Notes under the pieces: model-generated | Told to the model about the DNA's origin: nothing | Databases searched by the model: none | The model's input: the letters and a program-made list of their open reading frames with translations, nothing else | Assembly (NCBI RefSeq): GCF_902686445.1 | Contig: NC_062213.1 | Span: forward strand, 5,453,241 to 5,517,240 | DNA length: 64,000 nucleotides | From: Sciurus carolinensis | Taxonomy: Eukaryota; Chordata; Mammalia; Rodentia; Sciuridae | Direction of reading: 5' to 3' | Part shown: in pieces, positions 1-13,150 of the stretch | How positions within the stretch are numbered: position 1 is the first letter of the stretch | Layout: each line of letters begins with the position of its first letter | Translations under genes and position numbers: made by a program

Positions 1-1765
1 CTGACTGTACAGGGTATAGGATTTCTAGTGAGAAAATACTGAATGCACTTCAAGGACATTGGGAAGGACGTGATTCAGGAGGGAAAGTTGACTGACTTAA
101 ACGAAGCAAGAAGAATACTCAAAACCTTTGGGGAAGGTTTGCTTCCTCTTAGCTCCAGGACCAACTCCTATGGCAGGAGGGTGAATGGCGTGACTGGATC
201 CAAGGAACTCCTACCCACACGTAAATGAACAGGGTTGCCAGTGACCCTGAGGAAGCGGGAGCAAGGAGGTGCGAAAGCTCAGCAGTGGGTTGGACAGGTC
301 TTCCCTGGAGATGTCTAGGGTGCTCCACCAAGGGGGAGCTGTCCTCCAACCTCCGTCCCCATAATTTCTGGGAAGTAGGTGTCAGAAGCTGCGGTGTCTC
401 AATGGCAAGCTCGATGATCGCCATTGTGCCACGGTGATGCTGTGGAGGGCATGAAGGCTGGGGCGCAGGCCTCTGACAGGGGAACCTGCAGCTGCAGCAG
501 TGGATTCTGGGAGGTGCACATACATGTGACTGATTCTGGAGAAAAGTGGCTCGGCCTTGACTGGCACCCAAACAGGTGACACTGTGACCTTCCAGTGGTG
601 GTTGTAGAATTTGCTCAGGCACCACGGTTGAGGGAGTCTTGGGATTAGTCCTTTAGTGGCAGGTGAGTGTCCAGGGCCGTGTGAGCAAGCAGGAAGACCT
701 GGACTTGCAGGTGGATTTAGGTTTCTATGGATGCCCCTTGGACTGGTTCTCCATCTTGCTGAGCCTCCAGTTCCTATCTGTTAAATGTGTCTCTAACTGT
801 CACTTCCCACATTGGATGAATTCTCAGATGTAGGATGGTGGCTGAGAGGTGAAAAGTACAGAGAGCTGGTTCCTTTGGGAATAATCAAGGCTCCCAGACC
901 AACATTTAGCACTTGTTTGACAACTCTTTGAGTATCTGTTTTCTTAAAAATATTGATCTAGGTCATGGGGAAGAGACCCCTGTCTGTGTCCTTCAGTTGC
1001 TCACAGAGAGGGAAGAGGTGGGTGGGGATAGGGAGTGAAAGATAGGAGAATAACAGGTAGACTCCGTGGTGCATAACAAAGGTGTCAAGATTGGAGGAAG
1101 GTATGGGCAAATGTGTTTTTAATAATGATAATGCCATCCATCATTGTCTTACCTTTGGCCATTAGTTTATTTATGAATAGTACCAGACTCACGAAGCATA
1201 AGTGATCTGCAGGTACATGGAGCCCAAACTAGAATCAAGATTGACCTTGTTACAAGAGCCCGTGCTGCTTGTGACTGGATGTAGTGTCACAGTAAATGCT
1301 GATTTCCAGCTGGGAAAATCGTTATTGAAGAGGTGGCATTGAGAGGCTACTGAGAATCAGGCAGGATTTTGAGACCAAGGCTATCAACTCATTAAAAAAA
1401 GTACTAATGACACACCTCCCATGCTGAGCATCTCACCAGAAGCCAAGCACACACTGCAGAGCCATGTAATTGCCAACGTGGGAGCAGCCCTTGGTCCAGT
1501 GACAGAAAGACACAGAGCACCGTAGTTCCCAGTGCCAGGTATTCTAAGAAAGCAGGTGAGATTGGCATGGTGGAGGGCACACTCATCCTGCCTGTAGCAG
1601 TGGGGGCAGGACTGCTGGGGAAGGGAAAGCAGCAGTAGATTCATGGGTGAGAAGAAAGCTTAGTGAGAAAAGCATGTTGGAGGAAACCCACGTCACGAAG
1701 CAGGTGCTAGGACTTCTGAAAGGCATCAGCAAGTAACTAAGTAACATTTTCTAATACAGAAGAAA

Positions 1766-1952
1766 CTCACAGTGATGCACTCGGGAATCCCAGGAATTCT
1801 GGAGGCTAAGGCAGGAGGACTGAAAATTTGAGGCCAGCCTGGGTGACCCAGAGATACCCTATCTCAAAATAATAAGCTGGAGATGCAGCTTAGTGGTAGA
1901 GGGCCTCTGGGTTCTAGCTCCTGTACCAAGGGGAAAGGAAATTAAGAAAGTA
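1766..1952 (+). mobile_element. Old MEN-like B1-ID dimeric SINE
   Basis: A B1-like half (AATTCTGGAGGCTAAGGCAG, TTTGAGGCCAGCCTGGGTGA, CCCTATCTCAAAATAATAA) is followed by an ID-like half (GCTGGAGATGCAGCTTAGTG, GGGTTCTAGCTCCTGTACCA) and a short A-rich tail. It is more diverged than the copy at 22.2 kb. No target duplication was recognised. Confidence 0.8.
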
Positions 1953-2377
1953 ATTAGAACATTGTGGAACATTGGACAACAGTGTTCTTGTATAGCAAAC
2001 CATAAATATTCATTTTTGTTGTCTACTCATAACCATACTGCAATTAGGGATTATAACTCCATTTTATAACAAACAACATGAGTTTTAAAAATCATTCCTT
2101 ATTATTACAGAAAAAATGAAGGCATTAACCAAAATCAGTTTTCCCTGTGTCCCAGAGGCCTAAAGCAGCTCAGTAACTTCTTGTCATATCTGCATAAATG
2201 ATCAGACACAGATTCATCACCTACTACGTGTTTGAAGGACAAGATTCAACAGGCATTACTGTTGAGAAAATCATAACATTTATTCAAGAAATTATTCAAT
2301 ACTGGGCCTTGGAGGAGGCATATCTTGTGTCTGCAGATCCTGCCCATGCCCTTGAATTCTTGATTATTTTAAGAACA

Positions 2378-2380
<3 letters not shown>

Positions 2381-2425
<45 letters not shown>
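2381..2425 (+). repeat. (TG)n microsatellite
   Basis: About 22 uninterrupted TG units, followed by a run of eight G. Likely polymorphic in length. Confidence 0.97.
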
Positions 2426-2426
<1 letters not shown>

Positions 2427-5400
2427 GGGGGGGGCCTGGGTACATAGAGATCACTGGATACAGAGAGAGCACCTTCTGAATGCTGAATGGTGTTGAGAGA
2501 TAGAAGCAAAGGACCCACTTTACACCAGGAGAGAGAACGCTTGCTGAAGGAGAGGACCTTGGGAATAGAGCAGAAACACGGGGAGGAACAGAGCCAGCAT
2601 GGATCCCTCCAGCCACGTGAGAAGGTGGTTCCAGGTGCTCCAGCTGTTTCTAGGGCTGTGCAAAGCTGAGGAAGTACAGAAGTTCAGATCAAGAATTATT
2701 CAGAAACTTCCATCCTGCATTCACTGTGAGCAGGGTGGAAAGCTAATAACTTGACCCACAAGGCCAGGTCTGAGTCAGGGTGACCCATTGGAAGCCAGGT
2801 CACCCCCTGCAATGGGACTCTAAGGCATGCAGTCTGATTGGAAGTGCTCAGGGTCAAGGGACGGAGAGGGTGTGAGTTGGAGAGGGGAGAGCTGGCCCTG
2901 GAGGAACTTCCAAGCCCAACTTAGATCTGCTGTGCACCTGTGGCCTTTGCACTTAGTGTACATGAGTGGAGAAGTTGCTGATTAAGGAGGAGGTAGGTGT
3001 TGCTGAAAGGACAGGAGCCAGGTCTCCCTGGAGTTGAAAGGGAGCACCTGAGAGGAGAGCACTTGGAGCCAATAGGTGAGAAGAGGACTCCAGCTGCAGG
3101 GACGGGTGTCGGGGGGCTGACCCGCACGTGGCAGGCACACTCCTGGTTCATGCAACCAGGTGCGCTATTCCGCCATGGCAGCAGGCACGAACACTTCCTC
3201 AAACAGCCCCTCTCCTGAGCTTTCTCACTGCCACTGTCCTTATCACAGAGGCCAAGCACTGTGGACCCTCCCGAGACCTTCACATTCCCCACAGTCCATG
3301 AACAAAGGACTTATGCCCGGGCAGCTGATGACCTGCAGGTCCTTGCTCCCCACCACGCCTGGCGTGCATTCTGATGGACTGAGGTCTGTGCTTTGTCTTG
3401 TGGTCTATCTTTTGAATATTCTGCTCCCTTTCTGGAACACATACAAGCCCGGAATATGCCCTATGAGAGGGAACCAGGAGAGGAAAGGTAAGGCACAGCA
3501 GGGGAGAGAGGCCAGGTGTCTGCAATCGGGACATCTCATTCAATTCTTGGGCTGGGGAGGGGAGGGCTCAGGCTGTACAAAGAGCTAGAGGCTCCTGACC
3601 TTTTCTGGGCAGGCCAGGCTTGGCTCAGTCCCTGGCAGTGGGGCTGGCCTCCCTGTGTGGCTGCATTGCTGTGGAATGGCAGGGCAGCCACCTGGCCTTG
3701 CCTACCCAGCTGTGGCTCTGGGGCCCCCTGCTATTTTTGTAGCAAGTCACAACTTTCCCCTGCTTTCTGTGACCTCAAACTAAAACCAAGGTCACCATGG
3801 GCTACAGAACAGCTCTGTGCTCCTTGGGATATTCTGGGTACCATGACTGGGCGGGGACACTGCAGCTCTTACAAATATTTGATTAGTTGCAATTGTAGCT
3901 AAACTTGGTTCTCCTTGGGAAGCATATGGCTGAGGCAGATGGCTCAGGAAGCCTGATCACATAAACAGGGCTCTTGGCCTCCCATTTGCTCAGTCTCCTG
4001 ATGACTTATTAACAGGGTGGTTTCAGATCAGAAGATGAAGTCTTGCTTAGACTCTTCTCAGAAAGTCCATGGTGTGCATTTCAGGTATTCTTCATGCCTG
4101 CTGTTTGCAAGGGAACACAGATCAATGTGGATGTGGGTCACTGAGAGGACTTAGCAGGATTCAGAGATAGCCTCACCTGAGATACAGTTCACTTCCACAA
4201 ATGTTAAGTGTTGCTGCCAAATTCTCAGTGCCCGGGTCACCAGGAGCTTTGGTCTGTCATGCATTCTATAAATATTTGCCCAGCCTGGAACTGTACAGAG
4301 CACCTCACGATGCCTGCTGTTCTTCTACTGATCCCTTAGGGCCAATTAAACCAAAGCAAAGAATTCCAATTTTGTTCTGAGTGCATCAGGGGGTAATAAT
4401 GTCTAGCTTCTATTTTCTATTAATAAGCTAATAGTTGGTAAGAATCAAAGTAGAAAGTAAGGTTTTCAGTAAGTAAGATTGAAAGAAAAAATATTTCAAG
4501 TATTAGATTCATCAGAACCACATTTTGAGAGTAAACCTGCAGGATTTGCCAATGATTAGATAAAGGAAGTGAGAGGAAAAGAGAGATTCAAAATGACCAG
4601 GAAGGATTTGATGACTACTGTGGGGAAGAGTGTGAGATTATTTGGAAGCATCATCAAAGGTTCCCTCTTGGCCATATTAGGTTCATGTCCTATCTTTGAC
4701 AACAAAGGAATGATGTCGGGGTAAGTGAGCACGCCCAGCTGGGAGAGGAGGCACTGCAGTTTCGGTGACAAAGGGAACAGACAGCTGGCCTTGGGAAAGG
4801 CTAGGATCCCCTAGGGAGGGAGCACAGCTTACGAAGGAGAAAATGACTGGGACAGTGACCTGGGTGCAGGTGGGAGGGAGAAGGGCGGCAGTGTGGTGAG
4901 AGAGGAGCTCTGCACTCATAGGTGTCCCCGAGTGGCCAGGCGGTGGGAAGGGGCTTTCCTGCTGCCAGGAGCCACGTGGCTATGCCTTTGTCACACACAG
5001 AAGAAGTGAGACTGGAGGGTATAAAAGTCCCACCCAAACTGGAAATGTCCCAGGTCTCCACAGGGAGCTTCCCCACGCTCCATCCGGGCGGTAGTTACCC
5101 ACTGCCCTGGGCCAAGCCTGCTTTCCTCCCAGTGTCAAAGGTCAGTTAAGGATCTCACAGCCCACACACTACTCACTCCACTTGGATTTCTACTAGTAGC
5201 CGATAAAGTCTGTGGTGGGTCACAGTTAGCAGTCGCTCCTGTGTACCTGGCAGCATTATCACTCACTGCCATTTCTGGCCATCCATCCTGTGTGACTCCC
5301 AGTGTCAAGTACTCTCAGAGGTCATCTCAGTCGACCTTTCCAATCTTGGGTGGGGTAGCGCTCTCCCATCCCCAGCTCACGGCTGGGGGAGCTGAGGCTC

Positions 5401-5875
5401 AGACTCCCGAGTGCATTGTTCACAGGTACACAGAGGGTGAAGGCTGGAGCCTAGAGCAAGCTCACGTCTGTTAATTCAGATTCATTTGCTGCTCTCACGA
5501 AATCATGAGTTGCAAGACCCTGCCCTGAACTCATTGGAATTCAAATGGCAGTACCTGGGACAGCTCAGCCCTTGGGATCAATCTTCAGGAAACTCAACTG
5601 AGGGACCTTTGTGCGACCAGAGTGCTCCAGGACACACGCTGGCCTTTTGCTTTGTGATTATAGAGCAGTGCACATTATTAGCTAATAAAGTGTTATCAAG
5701 TGCTGAATTTACCAGCTCAATCTAATAGGGAGGTCACAATGACTTATAATTAAGTAATTAGGCCCACTCAGTGTTAGGAGAATGCTTACTGCTGAATTGT
5801 AGCAATATCCCTGGCTCATTGTCAGTAGGGAAACAATGCTTTTAATTGGGCTCTTTGGTTTGGTATATAAATTTC

Positions 5876-5895
5876 ATATCATATCATATCATATT
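5876..5895 (+). repeat. (ATATC)n pentanucleotide repeat
   Basis: Three perfect ATATC units plus a partial fourth. It lies in an AT-rich stretch. Confidence 0.9.
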
Positions 5896-6982
5896 GTTTG
5901 AAATTCCATAATATAATTTCTGCCAGGTCACGGTAGCTGTTTTTAATTAGAGTGTTGCTGCAGAGTGAACTAGGAGTCAGACATCCTGAGTCCAGGAACC
6001 ATCAGCTAACTGGAACTACCACTGCCGTTATGGCTTCAGCAAGTCGTCTCCCTGCCCCTGTGTTCATTAATGACGAATTGACTGGTGGATTGCTTCACTG
6101 CATTCCTTGTTGAGTGGCTGTGATCTGCAGAGCCGGCTAGAACTTATATTATTTTCCTTTAAAACCAAACTGATGAAGTTGTGCAAGTGAATTGAGAAGA
6201 AAACGGGGAGAGAAAAACATTTAGAAATGCTGTAGTAAATGTTGGAGAATATTCCTTGTCACATTCTCACCGGTGACTGTATTCTACCTAACACATCGCC
6301 TATGTGGTTATTTAAATAGTGGATGATTGGATACACAAATTCAGGAATGGAAGAATTTATAATAATAAGTCACCATATTCTATTATTATGATTGACATTC
6401 AGGATGTGACAAACTCTATGATCTTGAACTTCCTCGTGATTTAAATGAAAACACACATACCTATGGTCATACTCAGCAGCATAAGGAAACAAAATATTTG
6501 AAACTTACATCAGCCATTCCAGGGTTTACTCCTGCAGATAAATTTGCAATTAATAAAGCCATTTTATATTTACATTACAGAAAAGTAATTTTTTTTTTAC
6601 AAATCATATAGTACCTAAATATCCAACTCAGTTTGTCATATATATTTGCCACCTCAATTAAAAATTTTCAGTTAGCCTATGTGAGGTGTTGCAAATAATT
6701 GCAATATAGAAGAGATGGAGCATTCGTCTGGACAAGGAAATGTCTGTGGAGTTGAACAAAAATGGGACTATTAATTCCCTCTTCCATGGACACAAGTGTA
6801 AAACAGACATACCACATGGGGAAACCTATGATGGTCAATGCTGAATGCCAGTGCTCTGCTCAGAATCTGGCATACAGCAGGTGATTAATAAATATTTAAC
6901 AAATACCTGGATTGATATATTTTATAGCAAAAATCATATAAATGTATTAATCTGGAATTATGGGTAAGACAGACTTACATTA

Positions 6983-7127
6983 AAATTAGACAGTTCTTGA
7001 TTCTTGCCTCATTTGATTCAGATTTATTGGTCAAGCCAAGATCACGCAGCCGGAAAGTAGTGAGGGCAAGTCTAGAGCTCCCTAAAGGAGATTCTGTTCT
7101 CAGCAACATTCCATGTGCTGTCCAAGA
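6983..7127 (+). repeat. Local duplication, copy 1 (145 bp)
   Basis: The segment beginning AAATTAGACAGTTCTTGATT and ending at TCCAAGA recurs at 8632-8775. By manual alignment there are about 18 differences in 145 positions and no gaps apart from one possible base, so roughly 88% identity. Identity stops abruptly at both ends. The middle (around CAAGCCAAGATCACGCAGCC) has a MIR flavour, but two independent MIR copies would not be this similar. Confidence 0.85.
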
Positions 7128-7593
7128 CTTATGTATACTTTAAAGCAAAATATTCAATATTCCATATAGAGTAGGGTACTCTAGGTAGAAATCAGGAAAA
7201 ACATTTGATATTCATTGAAATAGCATTAAAATAACAGACTTTTATTGATGTATCACCAATGTAATGTGCTTCAAACATTGAACAGACAAGTTGCTTTAAG
7301 TGATTGTGTGTCTCCATACCTTCTTAGCAGAAAGGATGACCTCTCCCTAATCACACATTGTCCAAGAGGCCCTGGGCTTACATAATGAAATGGGGTCCTG
7401 TTCTGAATGCCAGACTAGGAGAGAATAGAATCACCCCAATCCCTGGCTGCTGGGGCACATCCCTGGCACACAGGGTCTCTGTTGAAGTGTGATCTCTGAA
7501 GTCTACAGCTTCAATAGTAAACTTCACGCTGATCCAGGTGTCTGCACAGGCCACGGGTCCCACTGTGTGCTCACAGTTTATAACTCATTAGTC

Positions 7594-7870
7594 AACTGCT
7601 GTGACTTCAACATGTGTCCCTTCTAAAACCCACACTGAAATTTAATTGCCAAGCCAACAGTGTCATGAAATGGCACCTTTAAGAATCGGCAGAGCCATGA
7701 GGACTTCTGGGTGTGATTACTATTGCTACAAAGGGCACGTTCAGCCCTGTTAGTCTCTTGGGTCTTCTGTAAAAAGGCCCTCACAGTTGCAGACACCTTA
7801 ATGTTGGTCTTTCAGCTTCCAAAATAGAACTGCAAACCTTTATTCATTATGAATACCCAGTCTGTGGTGG
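7594..7870 (+). mobile_element. MaLR (MST/MLT-type) LTR fragment
   Basis: The order CAACATGTGTCCCTTCTAAA, ACTGAAATTTAATTGCC, GGGTCTTCTGTAAAAAGGCC, TCAGCTTCCAAAATAGAACT and TTATGAATACCCAGTC is that of mammalian MaLR LTRs in sense orientation, but it is very diverged. Confidence 0.6.
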
Positions 7871-8138
7871 TGAGTGACCGCATTCAGAAGGTCATTGCTC
7901 TTCAAAGCACAACCTTCACCTTAGGTTAGATGGGCCCACAGGACTTGCCTGCTCACAATGAAACAAACTACTCATCTTCCCATAAAGACTTGGCTCTGTG
8001 GGATGTCAGAGTCCTCATCCTGGGCTCCACATTTATTTCCAGGAATGGGTTATCCTTGCCTGTTCCACACAGTATGCTAATACCTCTGTGGCAGGTAAAT
8101 TCAGTCCGCATCTAAACGCTTCACAAATTTTAAACTCA

Positions 8139-8177
8139 GAAAGAAGGAAGAGGAAAAGGAGGAGGAGGAGGAGGAGC
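8139..8177 (+). repeat. (AGG)n-rich purine tract
   Basis: A stretch of A and G only, grading into six GGA units before GCCTC. Confidence 0.95.
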
Positions 8178-8631
8178 CTCAAGCCTCAAGACTCTGGTTC
8201 AGCCGTGGTTCCTTGTCTCCCAGGAGTTCCTGGTTTCCTACTGAGGTTGTCCAGCAACAGAGTCTCCAGCATGGAGGCACGGGGGGCAAGCCACCTACAC
8301 CCTGGCAGCAATGCTCCGGGCCCCGCCAGCTGGCAGACTCACGTGACCACAGGAAGCCACTCTGATCGTTCTCTGGAAACACAGTGAACATCTGTTTCAA
8401 GGTGGCTTTCTCCTCTTCTCTTCCTGGAAGTGGTTAGAAGAAATAATAGAATTTGACTTCAAGGTGACTTTCTGTCCTTCCTCTTCCTGGAAACAGCTGG
8501 AAAATTCCCTGTATAAAGAGCATTATTTGCACCTTTATCTTACCAGGAAGTCTGTTTTGGTTTTGAGAATTTTACAGTTAAAAACATACTTCTTTATTCA
8601 TCTTTTCATCTACATCTTATTTTTATTTTGG

Positions 8632-8775
8632 AAATTAGACAGGTCTTGATTCTTGCCTCATCCGAGTCTGATTTACTGGTCAAGCCAAGGCCACAGAGCT
8701 AGAAAGAAGTGAGGGCAAGTCTAGAGCTCCCTAAGGGAGACTCTGTTCTCAGCAACATTCCATATGCTTTTCAAG
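8632..8775 (+). repeat. Local duplication, copy 2 (144 bp)
   Basis: This is the partner of 6983-7127 in the same orientation, 1.65 kb downstream. It keeps GTGAGGGCAAGTCTAGAGCT and CTGTTCTCAGCAACATTCCA exactly. Its MIR-like middle (CCAAGGCCACAGAGCTAG) is closer to the MIR consensus than copy 1. Confidence 0.85.
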
Positions 8776-9355
8776 ATCCTGACCCTGAGGAACTCATAGC
8801 CTAGGGGGTACTTCCTCTTCTGTGGGCACTGACCTCTAGGGAGGTCCCGCATGCGAGTGTGGCCTGGGCTTGAAGAGGTTCAGTGATGTCTTCCGGGTGT
8901 TTTATTTATGTTTTACATTCCATTCCTTACTTAACTGGCCCTTGCCCTGGGGAGCAGAGTAGATAGCTTTCAGAGTTTTGGTTATTTAGCACAGACTTAA
9001 TTTGGGGGTGTTCCCATGTGCAGGCAGAGCCACAAATGCTTCTTGGAATGGAATTGGGGTTCAGTCCTTAGGTCAGTGCCGACAAGAGTGTGTTGGCTTG
9101 AGCCCTGAAGCACAGAGCCCATGTCAGGTAAGCAGCACCGGAGCTTTGTCCACACAAAGCAGAGAACCAGGGCAGGGGGGGTCATCACTGGACTTTCAAA
9201 TATTTAAAGGTTCCTGAACATGTTAAATATTCACATCACTCATTTTGGGGAGGAGGGAGGAAATATTAAGAACAAATTCTTTTTACTCTTGCTCTCTGGT
9301 CTAAAATTCCAGATTACATTGGAATACACTCTAGGTTCAATGGGGACTTTTGAAG

Positions 9356-9475
9356 AGCCCTTCTTCCCTCCTCTGCCCTGTTCTCTGTCCTCCACTCCCC
9401 TCCTCTTTTCCACATCCTCTTCTCCCTCTCCCAAACCTTCTTTCCATCTTTCTCTTTATTCTCCCAAAGTTCCAA
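9356..9475 (+). repeat. Pyrimidine-rich tract
   Basis: About 120 bp consisting almost only of C and T. It produces spurious long frames, especially on the minus strand. Confidence 0.85.
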
Positions 9476-10269
9476 CTCTCCATAAGCGGGACACCAATGT
9501 GAAAGAACAGGGAGAAGACAGACATTGGGAAGACATGCATCTCCACCTTACAGGACCCCCTGGAGTGGGTCTGGTCATCAGATAAAAAGTAAAAATGCCC
9601 TGGAGAGAAATGTGGTCCTTCACCCACACCAGGAAAGGACAGCATTCCAAGGTGTACTTTAGGTCTTGAAGGGTGGAAAAGGACACTTCTCTCTGGGTGC
9701 CTGGTGCTTTGTTCCCAAGAGGAAAGGGAGGTGCAGACAGTGCAGATGGGTCCCTTCTCTCTGACAGGGCAGGCTGTGCCTACGGAGCAGGAGAGCCTAT
9801 GCAATACACCCTGGGTGTGGCTTTGCTGAGTAGAGTAAAGTAGAACGTCAGGAAGAGGGGGCAAGGACAAGCGCAGGGTGTCCACATGTGGCTTGTCATT
9901 GCTGGAGAGCAGAGAATCCCCAAAGGAACAATGCAGGTGACTGCTGCTTCAGTGAACTCTGCAGTCCAATTGGTGTCCCATGGGTGAGCCTTCCCTAGCA
10001 AAGACACTCCTGCTTAGGTCCTAGTTAATAGGATGAGAAAATGACATAGAAAGTCCCATCAGGCATCAAAAGTGGCTCATCCTGGGTTTAACAGAGCCCC
10101 TTGGGATTTAGTGATTTTCAGTAAATACCACTTGAGCCCTGTGGTCAGCTTTGCCAGTTTGCTCAAAACCAGAAGAAGTTCATCTCTCTGAAGAATATGG
10201 CTGATGGAAATATATTCCACAGCAAGTTCTCAGACCTTTCTTTGTAAACATAGTTAACACAGTTAAAAA

Positions 10270-10470
10270 CCTGTAACAGTGTGTATAGTGGTCGCTATGT
10301 GCCCGGTCCTAGGATCTGGATCTGGCTTCTCCCACTTATGCCCATGGCAGTCCCAGGAGATCAGTGTGGACATACTCATTTTTCACATGGAAAGCTTCTG
10401 TTATAAGAGGTGATGTCACTTGCCCCAAAAGGCAGGTGATTGAACTGTTTGCTGGCTGTCCCTCTTGGCA
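10270..10470 (+). repeat. MIR-like SINE fragment
   Basis: The pattern CTATGTGCCCGGTCCTAGGA, ATACTCATTTTTCACATGGA, GATGTCACTTGCCCCAAAAG is the MIR core and tail, strongly diverged. Confidence 0.6.
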
Positions 10471-11095
10471 GCAGATGGCTCGTGCCGCTCTGACCTTCAG
10501 AGTATTTACCTCATCCATCCTCTGCCATGTTGTCAGGCTGGCTTATAGATCAACTAGGCCCTGGTGGTGACAGAGAATGGGCTGGGACAGCAAATAAAGA
10601 TGGGTTTCTGTGCAGAGTTGTTTTCTATTTAAAAGTCACCTGCATTTGAATCCAGCCAGTCCCATCAGGGCTACACGGTGGCTTTATCTCCTCCACAGTG
10701 AGGTGTAGACCGCAGACCAGAGCAGGACATCTTGGCATCCTTGAGAGCATCCTTGGATGTTGCGTGTAGCTGAACAGGTGCTGCTTAGATGTCATTGGGC
10801 ATTGGGAGGTGACAGATTCTTTTTCCCTGCTTCCAAGGCATGCTTTAAGCCGTCTGGAGATGCTGCACAAGGCTGTAGGGCAGGTTGCCTATTTTGGTTG
10901 TACTGATTTTCTTGTATTTTTTGACAACTCTTTCTATTATGCTATTTCTTTCTGCTGTGCTTTATAGTGTGCCTACCTTTTGCTCGTAAGTTAGTAAATT
11001 TTACTCATTCACTTGACAGTTCATTGACTCAGTTCTTAAATAGGCAGACAAAAGGACAAGTCCACACAGTGCCTCATCAGACAACAACGTCTTAG

Positions 11096-11410
11096 CTCAG
11101 GTTGCTGTGACAGATGTCATAGCCAGGTGGTATATATGTAACATAAATTAACTTTTCACAGTATTGGAGGGTGGAAGCCTGAGGTCAGGGTCCAGAACCA
11201 TGGGGTTCTGGTGAGGACCCTCTTCTGGACCTGTGGATTGAGGACTTCTCCCTGCATTCTCTCATGGCAGAATAAAGGCCTCTTCTCCAAAGAGCACTAA
11301 TCCCATTCATGAGGACATCATCCTGTGACCTGTGACCTCACCGCCTCCCAAAGGCCCTCCCTCCAACACTGTCATACTGGGATTAGATTCTAACATTAGA
11401 ACTCCAAGGA
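11096..11410 (-). mobile_element. MLT1-like MaLR LTR, antisense
   Basis: The plus strand shows the reverse of an MLT1 LTR: TTAGCTCAGGTTGCTGTGAC, a segment around TTTTCACAGTATTGGAGG, GGTGAGGACCCTCTTCTGGA, CACTAATCCCATTCATGAGG, TCACCGCCTCCCAAAGGCCC and ATACTGGGATTAGATTC. The block order is complete over about 310 bp. Confidence 0.8.
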
Positions 11411-12940
11411 AACACAAGCACTTAGTTCTCAACAAGGAAGGATCGAGACATCTGCCTCTTACTTTTTGAGCCTCAGTCTCCACATCCATAGCTTACCCTG
11501 GGAATTTACTATGAGTGTTAAAGCAAGTAACACTTTTAAAGCACTTTTGGAAGCTATAAGTGCTACCCAGTAGGGCATGGTTTTGAGTAAGTAATCATCT
11601 CTTTACATAAATGTTGTGTTATTTTAGATTACTTACATATAAATTCACATACTTACCCTCTACAATGACCCTGGCCAGTGGATGCAGTAAGGTCTCTTAA
11701 CCTCATTATCTTCCTGAAATCCAGCTTAATGTTGAACTAGTGTTCAGGGATTGTGGCATATAAGAACATACTGGAGCACACATACCCAAAAGAGATCTTC
11801 ATATCATATGTGATTGCAAACTTCTTTCAGAAGAGATGGGTCTGTGGGCACTAGGAAGTCTTTGTTGAAGGAAGGGTGCTTGCCCTCTCATTCCCTATCT
11901 TCCTTGATTCCAGGATGGGGGAATTATGGGAAGACTCACAGAGGAGGGGACATATGAGCAGGTGAGGAATTTAGCAGGCCAGGTGCTAAGACACTGAGTC
12001 AGTTTCTCCTGATGGAACCTGAGTTTGAGATGAAGTTCAATCTCCATTTCTCCTGATGTGTGGGACCTGTGTAAGCTGCTAGCCTCTGGAGCTCAGAAAG
12101 CCCCATTTTGGTGTTAGCAGCTAATCACAGCAGGGATGCTACTGGTATCAGCTCTGAGGGTCACAGCCAGCAAATCCCACTGCTATCGAGTGGCACATTG
12201 AAGCTCTCAGTGTTGCAGCTCTAAATGGTGGGCTACACCCTCCAGTGTTGCAACAGACCCAGCGGCTCACCACCAACTTCTTTCCAGGTTCTTGTTTCCC
12301 AAATCTGAAGAATGAAATTCAGCGGACAATGGAAGGCAAGAGTAAAAGGAGTAAGATTTATTCAAATGTTAATAGAAACAGATCTCTGGGAGGGGCAAGA
12401 GAGGACCCCAATAAGGCTTGCCATCTGAGCATGCTATTGGTCCAAAAGTTGTGCTAGTCAGGGTTTAGAAAAGTATGAATGTTGCTGGTTGACCCTTAAG
12501 TCTGAACTTCCTTTCGGGTCTGCCCCACGTCACTTTCCTCACTGTTGATCAGGAAGTAGGAGGTTGAGGTCATCAGATGGTAGATACTGGGGTTTCACTG
12601 ATTTAGCATGATGGATGGAGTGGGTGTGCACACCAGGCCTGGGCCTCGTTGCCATAGGGTTACAGGTTGGCATGCCCTGGTTTGCCTCGGCCCTGGCTGG
12701 CAGCCCCTCAGGTCCATACCACCTATGCTCTCGCCCTTCTGGGTTTCCATCCATCGCTCCAGGACAAGGGCTTGGCTTCACTGAGATACAGCCCCACTCA
12801 ATAACCACAACCTCGATGTGGTAGGGTGTCATTCATCCATGGTTTTAAGCTTTGGGTATTGCATTTGGGGTTGTAACTTTCCTAAAGCAGGGCAGATGCC
12901 TGATGAGGCTGTGGGCACAGGATGGTGTTCATGTTCATGA

Positions 12941-13150
<210 letters not shown>

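Noticed and set aside
149..625. Minus-strand frame of 158 codons at the window start.
   Set aside because: No domain, no splice context, and rival frames on both strands. It looks like chance in CpG-poor intron.
9337..9885. Minus-strand frame of 182 codons.
   Set aside because: Largely produced by the pyrimidine-rich tract at 9356-9475.
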